Assembly: GCA_964472305.1 (NCBI GenBank)
Contig: CAYYJR010000003.1
Coordinates: 62,001-126,000, forward strand
Origin: CAYYJR01 sp964472305
Lineage (GTDB): Bacteria; Armatimonadota; Hebobacteria; CAIYQO01
Direction: 5' to 3'
DNA: 64,000 nucleotides
Made by a program: the position numbers and the translations under genes. Shown piece by piece: positions 1 through 8,167 of this stretch (positions are counted from its first letter, which is position 1; every line of letters starts with the position of its first letter). The notes under the pieces are model-generated. The model did no database searches. It had not been told where the DNA came from and was given only the letters and a program-made list of their open reading frames with translations.

Positions 1-298
1 GCAGACCGTCTCCTACCAGGGGTATCGTCTTACACTGGAGCGAGTGGTCAAGTATACCGGCCTTTCGGTGGCGTGCAATCCGGGCCTTCCGGTCATCTAC
101 TTCGGTTTCGCGCTGTTGGTTCTCGGTGTTTTCACTTCGTTTTACCTGACACACCGGGTGTTGCGGGTACATATCTCCGCCGCGGATGCGCAGGCAAACG
201 TCGTCGTCGGCGCCATCTCGCGGGCGGATCCCGTCATCTTTGCACAGGATCTGGCAAGGTTGAAGCACGCATTGACGCGGGGATCGGCGGCAGTATGA
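1..298 (+). CDS. resB: Cytochrome c biogenesis protein ResB, C-terminal end (partial)
   Basis: Only the last ~98 codons are in the window; the frame is open from base 2 to the TGA at 296-298. The visible part has the ResB ending: a segment beginning KYTGLSVACNPGLP, then one membrane helix (about VIYFGFALLVLGVFTSFYL), then a soluble tail. ResB (Ccs1) works with CcsA in system II cytochrome c maturation, delivering reduced heme and apocytochrome on the outer face of the cytoplasmic membrane. A CcsA gene follows 28 bp downstream on the same strand, the usual order. Family assignment rests on the short tail plus this context. Confidence 0.82.
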   Translation, partial: QTVSYQGYRLTLERVVKYTGLSVACNPGLPVIYFGFALLVLGVFTSFYLTHRVLRVHISAADAQANVVVGAISRADPVIFAQDLARLKHALTRGSAAV

Positions 299-326
299 TT
301 CGATCATTTCCGGAGGAACAACGTAC

Positions 327-1154
327 ATGACCGTTGCATGGGGAGCGATGCTCTTTATCATCGTGTTCTGGGTATATCTGGCGGCGACTGTCTGCTATCT
401 GGCCTATCTGTCGAAGCCGCGGGAGTCGGTGGGTCGGGCCGGGCGTGCACTGCTGATGGTCGGCCTGGCGCTGCATACCGCCTCGCTGGTGGTGCGCACG
501 GTCGCCCTCGGACGGCCGCCGTTTTTGACGATCTACGACTATTGCGTCTCCTGCCTGTGGGGGGCCATCGTGGTCTACCTGGTGCTGGAGACCGTCACAA
601 AAAATCGATTCGTGGGCAGCTTCACGGTGCCACTGGTGACTTTCCTTGCCTATCTCACGTCGCGGCTGCCGGCGTTCGATACGGTAATCATGCCTGCCCT
701 GCGCAGCGAGTGGCGCATTCCGCACATCGTGAGCGCCATTTTCGCTTACGGCGCCTTCGCGGTGGCGTTCGTGATGGCGCTGGTCTATTTATTGGCGACG
801 AAAACGGAGAACGCGCCGGAATCGTTCTGGGCGCGGCGGTTACCCGCGTCGCCGGTAATCGATCATGCCATTTACCGCGTGGTTGCCTTCGGTTTCCTCA
901 TGCAGACGCTGGTTATTGTGGTCGGGGCGTTATGGGCACAGGTGGCCTGGGGTCGCTTGTGGGGATGGGATCCGAAAGAAACCTGGTCGCTGATTACGTG
1001 GTTGATTTACGCGGCGTACCTGCATACGCGCAGCATGCTCGGGTGGCGGGGACAGCGGTCGGTGCTGATGGCGCTGTTCGGATTTATGGCGACCCTGTTC
1101 ACCCTGCTGGGCGTGAGCTATCTGTTGCCGGGCTTGCACAGTTACCTGCGGTAA
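327..1154 (+). CDS. ccsA: Cytochrome c biogenesis protein CcsA (ResC/CcsB), heme handling
   Basis: A 275-aa polytopic membrane protein of the heme-handling family that includes CcsA, CcmC and CcmF. The tryptophan-rich heme-binding signature WGRLWGWDPKETWSLITW lies near residues 208-225, and histidines suitable as external heme ligands are present near loop ends (HIVSAIFAY and the final GLHSYLR). The ATG at 327 follows a strong Shine-Dalgarno (GGAGGAAC) 7-9 bp upstream. It is the partner of the preceding ResB in a system II cytochrome c synthetase. The next gene is hemA, so heme synthesis and heme attachment are joined in one transcription direction. Confidence 0.92.
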   Translation: MTVAWGAMLFIIVFWVYLAATVCYLAYLSKPRESVGRAGRALLMVGLALHTASLVVRTVALGRPPFLTIYDYCVSCLWGAIVVYLVLETVTKNRFVGSFTVPLVTFLAYLTSRLPAFDTVIMPALRSEWRIPHIVSAIFAYGAFAVAFVMALVYLLATKTENAPESFWARRLPASPVIDHAIYRVVAFGFLMQTLVIVVGALWAQVAWGRLWGWDPKETWSLITWLIYAAYLHTRSMLGWRGQRSVLMALFGFMATLFTLLGVSYLLPGLHSYLR

Positions 1155-1187
1155 GCTATTGTATGACAGCAGGGGAGAGACGCGCCA

Positions 1188-2489
1188 GTGCATGTAGCAG
1201 TCATCGGCTTGAATCACCAGACGGCTCCCATCGAACTCCGGGAACGATTTCGCATCGCGGAGACAGACCTGCCCGCGGCACTCGCCAACCTCGACCAGCT
1301 TGATGGCATCGCGGAATGTCTCATCCTCTCGACCTGCAACCGCACGGAGGTGTATCTCTGCGCGCCAACCCGCGCGGCAGACGCGGTGGTGACGCAATGG
1401 TTCGGTGAGTATTTCCAGCTTTCCGCGGACACGTATCAGCACCACCTGTATGCGCGGGCGGGTCATAAGGTTGCCGAACACCTCTTCCGGGTGGCGGCGG
1501 GCATCGACTCGCTGGTCACCGGAGATGCCCAGATTCTGGGGCAGGTGAAGGATGCGTATGCCACGGCATCCGGCGGCGGCTTCACCGGCTCGATCCTCAA
1601 TCCGCTGTTCCAACAAGCCATTGCCGTGGGTAAACGGGCACGAACGGAAACGGAAATCTGTTGCGGTGCCTTCTCCGTCGGCTCGGTGGCGGCACAATTG
1701 GCAAAATCGATCTTCGGCGAGTTGGACAATCGCTCGGTGCTGGTGGTGGGTGCCAGTGAAATCGGCGAGTTGACCGTCACTCACCTGGCGGCCTCCGGCG
1801 CCACCGCCATTATGGTGACCAACCGCACCTTCAGCCGTGCGCAGGAACTGGCGGCACGTTTCAATGGCCATGCGATTCCCTTTGAACAACTCACCACGGC
1901 GCTGGAGACGACGGATATCGTCATCTCCGCCACCGGCGCGCAGGAGCCGGTCATCACACAGAAGATGGTGGCGGCAGCCATGCGCACGCGCCGCGGACGT
2001 CCCATCTTTCTGGTCGATATCGCCGTGCCGCGCGACATCGCCGCTGATGTCGGCAACCTGGACAACGTATTCGTCTATAACATTGACGATCTGCAGACCG
2101 TAGTGGCGGCCGGCTGCGCCAACCGGCAGGGAGAGATCGTGAAGGTCGAGGCCATCGTCGCCGAGGAAGTCGCGGCGTTCACCCGCTGGCTGCAAACGCT
2201 CGATGCCGTCCCGCTGATCACCGCGTTGCGCGAGCAGTTTGACACCATTCGTGAAGCGGAGATCGCCAAGTTACGCGGAAAACTGCGCCACCTGTCTCCT
2301 GACGAACTGGACGTGATCAACTCAACCATGCGCTCGATTGTCAATAAAATCAGTCATCGCCCGCTGGTGCGCATCAAGGATTATGCGAACAGCGACGACG
2401 CGTCAGCGAAGCTGGCGACGGTCTGCGAGATCTTTGGACTGGCCGCCGTGGAGGACGATGCGACGGCGCAGCCGCGGGACACGAGGTAG
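1188..2489 (+). CDS. hemA: Glutamyl-tRNA reductase
   Basis: Reduces glutamyl-tRNA(Glu) to glutamate-1-semialdehyde with NADPH, the first committed step of C5 tetrapyrrole synthesis. The 433-aa length is normal. The start is GTG at 1188, preceded by AGGGGAGA, giving the family N-terminus HVAVIGLNHQTAPIELRERF. The catalytic cysteine is Cys50 in LSTCNRTE. The Rossmann NADPH domain shows VLVVGASEIGE near residue 185, and the C-terminal helical dimerisation domain follows from about residue 320 (INSTMRSIVNKISHRP). It lies between two CcsA-family genes, with 33 bp before it and 7 bp after, which suggests one operon linking heme supply to cytochrome c assembly. Confidence 0.96.
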   Translation: MHVAVIGLNHQTAPIELRERFRIAETDLPAALANLDQLDGIAECLILSTCNRTEVYLCAPTRAADAVVTQWFGEYFQLSADTYQHHLYARAGHKVAEHLFRVAAGIDSLVTGDAQILGQVKDAYATASGGGFTGSILNPLFQQAIAVGKRARTETEICCGAFSVGSVAAQLAKSIFGELDNRSVLVVGASEIGELTVTHLAASGATAIMVTNRTFSRAQELAARFNGHAIPFEQLTTALETTDIVISATGAQEPVITQKMVAAAMRTRRGRPIFLVDIAVPRDIAADVGNLDNVFVYNIDDLQTVVAAGCANRQGEIVKVEAIVAEEVAAFTRWLQTLDAVPLITALREQFDTIREAEIAKLRGKLRHLSPDELDVINSTMRSIVNKISHRPLVRIKDYANSDDASAKLATVCEIFGLAAVEDDATAQPRDTR

Positions 2490-2496
2490 GGGCGCC

Positions 2497-3327
2497 ATGA
2501 TGTCATTGCTTATCATCCTGCTCATCATCACCCTGGCCTGTTACGCCGGCGCCGCCGTCCTATATCTGCTGGGGATGCTGGGCGAGTCGGTGCCGCCGTC
2601 GCGCAGGCCGGCCTTGATCGCGCTGTCCGGCCTGTGCTTCCATACCCTGCTGCTGATCGCTCGCGGCATCGAGGTACATCGCATACCCTTCTATAACCTC
2701 TTCGAATCGTTAATGTTTACCGCCTGGGTGTTGGTGGCGATCTACCTGTTGGTGGAACGGCGCTTCCGCGCGACCGCGCTGGGCACTTTCATCTGTCTGG
2801 CAGCTATCACCATGCTGGTGCTGGCGGTGGTGCTGCCGAAAGGTGTCAGCGAGACGCTGTTGCCCTCGTTGAATAGCCGGTGGAGCGTCGTTCACATCAC
2901 CAGCAGCCTGGTCAGTTATGCCTGCTTTGCATTGGCCTTCGGCGCTGCCCTCGGCTATCTCGTGCAGGAGCGCCTGCTGAAACAGAAAATCATCAGCCGC
3001 CTGCAACAGCATCTGCCGCCATTGCGTCTGGTCGATCACCTGGCCTACGAAATGGTGATGCTCGGATTCCTCACTCTCACGCTCGGTATCGTCACCGGCT
3101 CGATCTGGGCGCAAGAGGCATGGGGCAGCTTCTGGAGTTGGGATCCGAAAGAAACTTGCTCGCTGGTCACCTGGCTGGTGTATGCGGTGTACCTGCATAT
3201 GCGCGGCATACAAGGGTGGCAAGGAAAATGGGCCAACCGCCTGTTGATTTCCGGCTTTCTCTGCGTGCTGACCACCTACATCGGCATTAACTTCTTCGGC
3301 GGTGGATTGCACGTATATAAGTGGTAG
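2497..3327 (+). CDS. Second CcsA/HemX-family heme-handling membrane protein
   Basis: A 276-aa polytopic protein of the CcsA fold, paralogous to the gene at 327. The heme signature is intact: WGSFWSWDPKETCSLVTW near residues 209-226. An in-frame open stretch extends upstream into hemA, but the ATG at 2497 (or 2500) has GAGGTAGGGG just upstream and begins directly with the first membrane helix. Its place immediately after hemA recalls HemX, a CcsA-like protein that controls HemA abundance in Bacillus. The intact WWD motif also allows a true second heme transporter or a NrfE/CcmF-like role. Which one cannot be told from sequence alone. Confidence 0.88.
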   Translation: MMSLLIILLIITLACYAGAAVLYLLGMLGESVPPSRRPALIALSGLCFHTLLLIARGIEVHRIPFYNLFESLMFTAWVLVAIYLLVERRFRATALGTFICLAAITMLVLAVVLPKGVSETLLPSLNSRWSVVHITSSLVSYACFALAFGAALGYLVQERLLKQKIISRLQQHLPPLRLVDHLAYEMVMLGFLTLTLGIVTGSIWAQEAWGSFWSWDPKETCSLVTWLVYAVYLHMRGIQGWQGKWANRLLISGFLCVLTTYIGINFFGGGLHVYKW

Positions 3328-3493
3328 CACGCTGCGCCTCGTGTTGCGCCCGACGGGGCATGTCGCGCGCGGTGACAGGGTGCGTCATTGCCGGCGCGGG
3401 CACATGGGTATACCCCACCGGATGTCGTACGGCATCCCACCGCGGTCCGCCGCGGTGGAAAAGGTTATGACATCACCGAAGGGAGACTCACCC

Positions 3494-3988
3494 ATGGCTG
3501 AACAGCTAAATTCGCTCCATGACTTATTCGTCACGGAGTTGCGTGACATCCTGGATGCGGAGCACCAGATCACCGACGCGATGCCGAAGATGATCGACGC
3601 CGCATCCTCGCCCATGCTGAAGTCGCGCTTCGAGCAGCACCTGAAGCAAACCCGGGAGCAGATCACCCGGCTGCACGAGGTATTCGACAAGTTGCAAATG
3701 AAACCCGAGCGTGAGCATTGCGAGGGCATGGCTGGCTTGCTCAAGGAGGGCGAGAAGGTACTCACCCTGCCGGGAGATCCGAACGTGAAGGACGCCGCAT
3801 TGATCAGCACGGCACAAAAAGTGGAGCACTATGAGATCTCCACCTACGGCACTTTGCGTACCTTCGCCCGCACACTGGGCATGCCCGACGTGGCCAACCT
3901 GCTGCAGACCACGCTGAAAGAAGAATCGGGCACCGATGAGATGCTGACCCAACTGGCCGAGCGCAGTGTGAACAAGAAAGCGGCGTAA
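3494..3988 (+). CDS. YciE/YciF-type ferritin-like protein (DUF892)
   Basis: A 164-aa all-helical protein with the DUF892 pattern: LHDLFVTELRDILDAEHQIT at the N-terminus, a central HLKQTREQITRLHEVFDKL helix, and QKVEHYEISTYGTLRTFA near residue 105. These carry the Glu/His residues expected of a di-metal ferritin-like four-helix bundle. The frame is open upstream, but the ATG at 3494 is chosen because GGGAGACTC sits just before it and the protein then matches the family start. YciF-type proteins are usually stress-associated; the exact substrate is unknown. A hairpin follows at 4007-4037. Confidence 0.86.
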   Translation: MAEQLNSLHDLFVTELRDILDAEHQITDAMPKMIDAASSPMLKSRFEQHLKQTREQITRLHEVFDKLQMKPEREHCEGMAGLLKEGEKVLTLPGDPNVKDAALISTAQKVEHYEISTYGTLRTFARTLGMPDVANLLQTTLKEESGTDEMLTQLAERSVNKKAA

Positions 3989-4006
3989 CCGCCAGTGACG
4001 CCCCGA

Positions 4007-4037
4007 GCTGCCTGATGCCGCGAACGGATCAGGCAGC
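4007..4037 (+). terminator. Rho-independent terminator after the ferritin-like gene
   Basis: GCTGCCTGAT pairs with ATCAGGCAGC (10-bp perfect stem, 11-nt loop), and the right arm is followed by CCGTGTTTTCC. It begins 18 bp after the stop at 3988. It could also stop read-through from the convergent Wzt-like gene. Confidence 0.6.
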
Positions 4038-4060
4038 CCGTGTTTTCCTGCCGCGCGTTG

Positions 4061-5380
4061 CTACCGTTTGGGACAACCGGAGACCGCGCTTTCCTCTCGG
4101 CCGGCGGCATGGTCAATCGCGCCGTCCGGCGTACGGGTGCGCCAGGCCAGCAGCGGGGCGACGCCGCCAGGCCGTGCCCCCTCGTTGACATTGTTCAGGA
4201 AATACGACTCGCCGTGCACGAAAGTTGCCTCGAATGCCACCGCCAGATCATCGCCGTTGAGAATCCATTTCATGCAATGCAGGCTGACGCGCGGCAACGC
4301 CCGGTAGACGCCGGCGTTCAGCAAGCCGGGCGGAATGACGCATTGCAGCGCGTTGCGGCCGACCCGCAGCGGATGGTCATCCGGACGATCGGTATGATAG
4401 CTGCGAAACACATTGCTGCCGTCGGAAGCCACCAGATCGAATCCCACGCAAAGCGCGCTGTGCACCGCAGCCAGATCGAATTCGATCTCGATGAGCGTGG
4501 ACTGGTTCGTCAGCACCGATGAGGTGGCCATGCCGTCCTGATCGAGCACGCGCATGGCTACCAGGCGGAACATCTCGTCGCCGGGACGCGTGCGCGGGTC
4601 GTCCCAGCGGCTTTCCGCGGGCAAGTCGTTGATGCCGCTTAGGTAGGCATTCACCACCGAAAAGACATCCGTATCGTACTTCACCCGCCCGCGCTCCAGG
4701 TAAATGGCACGGCGGCAGAGGGTCTTCACCGCGGACATGTTATGGCTGACAAACAGCACCGTGCGCCCGCCGCGCGCCACGTCGCCCATCTTGCCCAGGC
4801 ACTTGCGCTGAAAGGCGGCATCGCCGACCGCCAGCACCTCGTCAACGATCAGAATCTCCGGCTCCAGGTGCGCGGCGACGGCGAAAGCCAGCCGTACGTA
4901 CATGCCGGAGGAATACCGCTTCACCGGGGTGTCGATGAACTTCTCAATCTCGGCGAAGTCGACGATCTCGTCGAATTTCCGCGTAATCTCGCGCCGCGTC
5001 ATGCCCAGGATCGCCCCGTTCAGGTAAATATTCTCCCGTCCGGTCAACTCGGGGTGAAAACCGGTGCCCACCTCCAGCAAGCTGGCGACGCGTCCGCGCA
5101 TGGTGATGCGCCCGGTGGTGGGCGGGGTGATGCGCGAGAGAATTTTCAGCAGCGTGCTCTTGCCGGCGCCGTTGCGCCCGATGATCGCCACTGTCTCCCC
5201 CGGCTCCACTGCGAAGTCGACCTTCTCCAGCGCCCAGAACTCCAGTTGCTGGGCGGCGGTCCGCCGCCCCGCGCGCGTGAAGCGCTTGCTCATCTCCTCG
5301 CGCAGCGACAGGTAGCGATCGGACCCGCCGATCCGGTAGCACTTCCCCACGCCAGCGGCATTGATAATTGGTATACTCAT
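4061..5380 (-). CDS. Wzt-like polysaccharide/O-antigen export ABC ATPase
   Basis: A 439-aa protein in two parts. Residues ~1-250 are an ABC ATPase with Walker A GRNGAGKST (about residue 86), signature YSSGMYVRLAFAVA, and Walker B with D-loop ILIVDEVLAVGD. Residues ~275-420 form a beta-rich C-terminal domain like the Wzt carbohydrate-recognition domain of ABC-2 polysaccharide exporters. An N-terminal extension (CYRIGGSDRYLSLREEM) before the Walker motif is also typical of Wzt/TagH/RfbE ATPases. It would energise export of a lipid-linked glycan across the inner membrane. No Wzm-type permease is in this window, so the partner must lie elsewhere. Start at ATG 5380. Confidence 0.88.
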   Translation of the reverse strand: MSIPIINAAGVGKCYRIGGSDRYLSLREEMSKRFTRAGRRTAAQQLEFWALEKVDFAVEPGETVAIIGRNGAGKSTLLKILSRITPPTTGRITMRGRVASLLEVGTGFHPELTGRENIYLNGAILGMTRREITRKFDEIVDFAEIEKFIDTPVKRYSSGMYVRLAFAVAAHLEPEILIVDEVLAVGDAAFQRKCLGKMGDVARGGRTVLFVSHNMSAVKTLCRRAIYLERGRVKYDTDVFSVVNAYLSGINDLPAESRWDDPRTRPGDEMFRLVAMRVLDQDGMATSSVLTNQSTLIEIEFDLAAVHSALCVGFDLVASDGSNVFRSYHTDRPDDHPLRVGRNALQCVIPPGLLNAGVYRALPRVSLHCMKWILNGDDLAVAFEATFVHGESYFLNNVNEGARPGGVAPLLAWRTRTPDGAIDHAAGREESAVSGCPKR

Positions 5381-5626
5381 AAGCAGTCATCCATCGCGCC
5401 GGCACGGCACACCCGCCTGGCACGCCAACGAGTCTACCGGATTTTGCCCGGCAATGATGTCCCAATGACTTCACAAATGCCGTCACCCCGATTGATCGAC
5501 GACTCGCTCCAGGGCAGAACGCCCGAACGGCATCGGCAAGACAGCATCCACCCCTTGTCTCCATTGCGCAAACACGGTAAAAACGGGACGGGGTTGACGA
5601 TGCGTTGACAGACCAAAAAGGAAAAA

Positions 5627-5650
5627 CCCCGTTTCACGCGTGAAACGGGG
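5627..5650 (-). terminator. Perfect 24-bp palindrome terminating tRNA-Gln
   Basis: Twelve bases, CCCCGTTTCACG, are followed directly by their exact reverse complement. On the minus strand the palindrome lies 8 bp beyond the tRNA 3' end and runs into TTTTTCCTTTTT, a good Rho-independent terminator. Confidence 0.8.
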
Positions 5651-5658
5651 TCTCAAAA

Positions 5659-5734
5659 TGGCTGCCGGACCAGGATTCGAACCTGGAACCCCCTGATCCA
5701 GAGTCAGGTGCGCTGCCAATTGCGCCATCCGGCA
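5659..5734 (-). tRNA. tRNA-Gln, anticodon CTG
   Basis: A 76-nt cloverleaf on the minus strand. The acceptor stem TGCCGGA pairs with TCCGGCA, followed by discriminator G and an encoded CCA. The anticodon stem CCTGA/TCAGG encloses the loop CTCTGGA, putting CTG at positions 34-36, which reads CAG (Gln). The T arm has GGTTCGAATCC. A weak first pair (T1-A72) and discriminator G, as here, are normal for bacterial glutamine tRNAs. Confidence 0.95.
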
Positions 5735-5955
5735 TTAACGTGCTGAGTATAGCTCAGGCAATTCAAGCTCGTCAAGTGTTGGATGTCTTACGCGCGTCAG
5801 GGTATGCGTCATCAGCAGCATCATCGGCAGTGAAAAATGGGTGCCGTCGACGAAGGAGATGGGCGCGTCACCGGATGTCACGCATGCGCAGTCTTCCCTG
5901 CCGGGGCAATTGGTCACTGATACCGTATTCCCGGCAGGGATGGCTGCAACGTGCG

Positions 5956-6219
5956 CTACGCGAACAGTCGCTCGCGGATCCGGCCTTCCAGGTCGGCCTT
6001 TTCGGCGTCGGAAAGCCGGGTGTCCATCTCGTCCAACGCGTCGACCAGCGCCATGGTTTCCACGTCGCGAATAAGTTTCGCGATCATCCACAGGCTGACG
6101 ATAGTGCCGATGGCGATGGTGAACGGGAATACCAGCAGGCCATACGGGAATTTCGGCAGATGCATCTTTTTGTGCCCCATGTGCGGCAGATGCAGCGCTT
6201 TGTGGTGCAGCATACCCAT
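5956..6219 (-). CDS. Small single-span membrane protein, histidine-rich N-terminus
   Basis: An 87-aa protein with a strong Shine-Dalgarno (GGAGGAACGATC before ATG). The first ~23 residues are unusually rich in His, Met and Lys (GMLHHKALHLPHMGHKKMHL). One hydrophobic helix follows (about LLVFPFTIAIGTIVSLWMI), then a charged helical tail (RDVETMALVDALDEMDTRLSD). I do not recognise a family. The His/Met cluster could bind a soft metal, but that is inference. It lies between fabF and the tRNA, apart from the fab operon because a hairpin at 6278-6305 intervenes. Confidence 0.6.
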   Translation of the reverse strand: MGMLHHKALHLPHMGHKKMHLPKFPYGLLVFPFTIAIGTIVSLWMIAKLIRDVETMALVDALDEMDTRLSDAEKADLEGRIRERLFA

Positions 6220-6277
6220 GATCGTTCCTCCGTGGTGCAGTGATTACCTCGCGATTACTGTACCCGGCTGCGACAAC

Positions 6278-6305
6278 GAACCGCGGGCCATTTGGCCCGC
6301 GGTTC
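6278..6305 (-). terminator. Hairpin after fabF
   Basis: GAACCGCGGGCC and GGCCCGCGGTTC form a perfect 12-bp stem with a 4-nt loop (ATTT), 27 bp after the fabF stop. There is no good T-run on the minus strand, so it is a probable rather than certain terminator. Confidence 0.5.
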
Positions 6306-6331
6306 GCACAGGGTTGCCTCAATATAACGAT

Positions 6332-7570
6332 TTAGACGCGTCCCACAATGAGGCTGGCATTGTGGCCGCCAAAGCCGAACGAATTCGACATGGCGATATC
6401 GACGTGCACCTGGCGTGGGGTGTTCGGCACGTAATCCAGATCGCACTCAGGGTCCGGTTCGCAGTAGTTGATGGTGGCCGGCACCACTCCTTCGGCGATC
6501 GTTCGCAGGCAGAAGATCAACTCCACCGCTCCACCGGCGCCCAGCAGGTGACCGGTCATCGATTTCGTCGAACTGATGGGCACGCGGCCGGCGGCGTCGC
6601 CGAACACTTGCTTGATGGCCATCGTTTCGATGCGATCGTTGGCGGGTGTGGAGGTGCCGTGCGCGTTCACGTAGTCGATTTGCGCCGGCAGGCATTGGGC
6701 CTGCCGCAGCGCACGCTCGATGGCGGTGATGGCTCCGCGGCCTTCCGCGTCCGGCGCCGTCATGTGATAGGCGTCGCCGGTGGCGCCGTAGCCGAGGATT
6801 TCGCCATAGATGCGTGCGCCGCGCGCTCGCGCGTGCTCATATTCTTCAAGCACTAGCACGCCCGCGCCTTCGCCCATCACGAAGCCGTCGCGTCCGCGGT
6901 CGAACGGGCGGCTGGCATGATCGGCATCATCATTGCGCTCGGAAAGCGCTTTCATGGATGAAAAGCCGGCAATCGCGAGCGGAGTGATGGTGGCCTCCGC
7001 GCCACCGGTGATCATAACCTTGGCGGAGCCGCGCCGAATCATTTCGGTGGCTTCGCCAATGGCATTGCCACTGGAGGCACAGGCAGTGACGATGGACATG
7101 TTGGGTCCGCGCGCACCCAGCTCGATCGACACCTGCCCGGCCGCCATATCGCTGATCAACATGGGGATCAGGTACGGACTAACCCGGTGCGGGCCTCTTT
7201 CGAGCAGGATGGCGGTCTGCTTTTCCCAGGTGGCCATCCCGCCAATGCCGGAGCCGATGACGACGCCGACATCAGGCGATGACTCCGGCGTGATTTCCAG
7301 GCCGGAGTCGGTATAGGCCATCTTGGCCGCCGCGACGGCAAGCTGCGCGAAACGGTCCAGATGCTTGGCGACGCGCCGATCCATAAAGGCGTGCGGGTCG
7401 AACCCCTTGACCTCACAGGCGAAACGAACATCGAAGGCTTCCGTGTCGAAAGCCGTGATCGGCCCGGCGCCACTGACGCCGTGTAAGATGGCTTGCCATG
7501 TCGACTCGATATCGTTGCCGAGCGGGGTTATCGCCCCAACGCCTGTTACTACAACACGGGGTGCTGTCAT
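6332..7570 (-). CDS. fabF: Beta-ketoacyl-ACP synthase II
   Basis: A 412-aa condensing enzyme of type II fatty acid synthesis that adds malonyl-ACP to an acyl chain. The Cys-His-His triad is visible: Cys164 in TACASSGN, His304 in NAHGTSTPAND and His341 in TGHLLGAGG. The C-terminus has the usual SNSFGFGGHN block. Length and N-terminus (RVVVTGVGAITPLGND) are standard for FabF. acpP is 36 bp upstream on the same strand, the common acpP-fabF pair, so both probably use the promoter at 7893-7920. Confidence 0.97.
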   Translation of the reverse strand: MTAPRVVVTGVGAITPLGNDIESTWQAILHGVSGAGPITAFDTEAFDVRFACEVKGFDPHAFMDRRVAKHLDRFAQLAVAAAKMAYTDSGLEITPESSPDVGVVIGSGIGGMATWEKQTAILLERGPHRVSPYLIPMLISDMAAGQVSIELGARGPNMSIVTACASSGNAIGEATEMIRRGSAKVMITGGAEATITPLAIAGFSSMKALSERNDDADHASRPFDRGRDGFVMGEGAGVLVLEEYEHARARGARIYGEILGYGATGDAYHMTAPDAEGRGAITAIERALRQAQCLPAQIDYVNAHGTSTPANDRIETMAIKQVFGDAAGRVPISSTKSMTGHLLGAGGAVELIFCLRTIAEGVVPATINYCEPDPECDLDYVPNTPRQVHVDIAMSNSFGFGGHNASLIVGRV

Positions 7571-7606
7571 GCGTTGTAACGTTCCTTTACCGTTGCTGCC
7601 GTTGGA

Positions 7607-7849
7607 TCAACCGAGGCGAGAGTCGATGTAATCGACGGCGTCCTTAACGGATTTGATCTTTTCGGCGTCTTCGTCGGGGATGCTGTCCAGCTCGAATTGC
7701 TCTTCGAGCGCCATGATGAGCTCGACCAGCGCGAGGGAGTCGGCGCCGAGATCATCCTGGAAGGAGGCCTCCAGCGTCACGTCGTCTTCGGCCACGTTCA
7801 GCTCTTCGGCGACAATTTTGCGGATTTTCGCATAGGTTGCGTCGGACAT
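7607..7849 (-). CDS. acpP: Acyl carrier protein
   Basis: An 80-aa acidic protein carrying fatty acyl chains on 4'-phosphopantetheine. The attachment serine is Ser38 in the GADSLALVE motif (DSL), and the rest matches ACP helix II and III (ALEEQFELDSIPDEDAEKI). An AGGAGG Shine-Dalgarno lies about 10 bp before the ATG at 7849. It precedes fabF and is read divergently from dnaG. Confidence 0.97.
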   Translation of the reverse strand: MSDATYAKIRKIVAEELNVAEDDVTLEASFQDDLGADSLALVELIMALEEQFELDSIPDEDAEKIKSVKDAVDYIDSRLG

Positions 7850-8167
7850 AAGTAGTTAACCTCCTGATGGGCGGTATTCGCAGTCAGCGCGTATAATACA
7901 GGTTATTTCGTGTTTTGCAAAGGGGGCAGGCCAAGAAAGGCTGCCGGAGAACCGGAATAGCGATTGCATGAAGGAGCGACAAGCAGAAAAGAGACTGTTT
8001 AAGCCTTCTCCCACCATTCGCTGGTGCTTGCGCAGCCCATCGCCGCCGAAAGTGCCCTTGCCGCTATTGCAGGAACACGTCCACCGCTCCGCGAATCTAA
8101 GAAAGACATCCTTCCGCCGGGCGGATTCGGCGGAGTCTTCCTCACTGCATCGCGGAGAGCATAATCC
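7850..8167. other. Divergent intergenic region acpP / dnaG
   Basis: 318 bp between the acpP start and the dnaG start. Besides the minus-strand promoter at 7893-7920, the plus strand also reads TATAAT at 7892-7897, but that is about 270 bp before dnaG. The short open frames here have no codon or family support. Confidence 0.4.
7893..7920 (-). promoter_or_regulatory. Probable sigma-70 promoter of acpP-fabF
   Basis: On the minus strand, TTGCAA (7915-7920) and TATTAT (7893-7898) are separated by 16 bp. Transcription would start about 35 nt before the acpP ATG, leaving room for its AGGAGG site. Confidence 0.5.

Noticed and set aside
4944..5564. Second protein on the minus strand overlapping the Wzt-like gene
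   Set aside because: A shadow frame of the ABC ATPase with Arg/Ala/Gly bias.
5627..5650. 24-bp perfect palindrome as a recombination site next to the tRNA
   Set aside because: Followed by T-runs in the tRNA direction, it is a normal terminator, and no integrase is present.
7892..7897. Plus-strand TATAAT as a dnaG promoter
   Set aside because: It is ~270 bp from dnaG, has no -35 box on that strand and overlaps the better minus-strand promoter for acpP.
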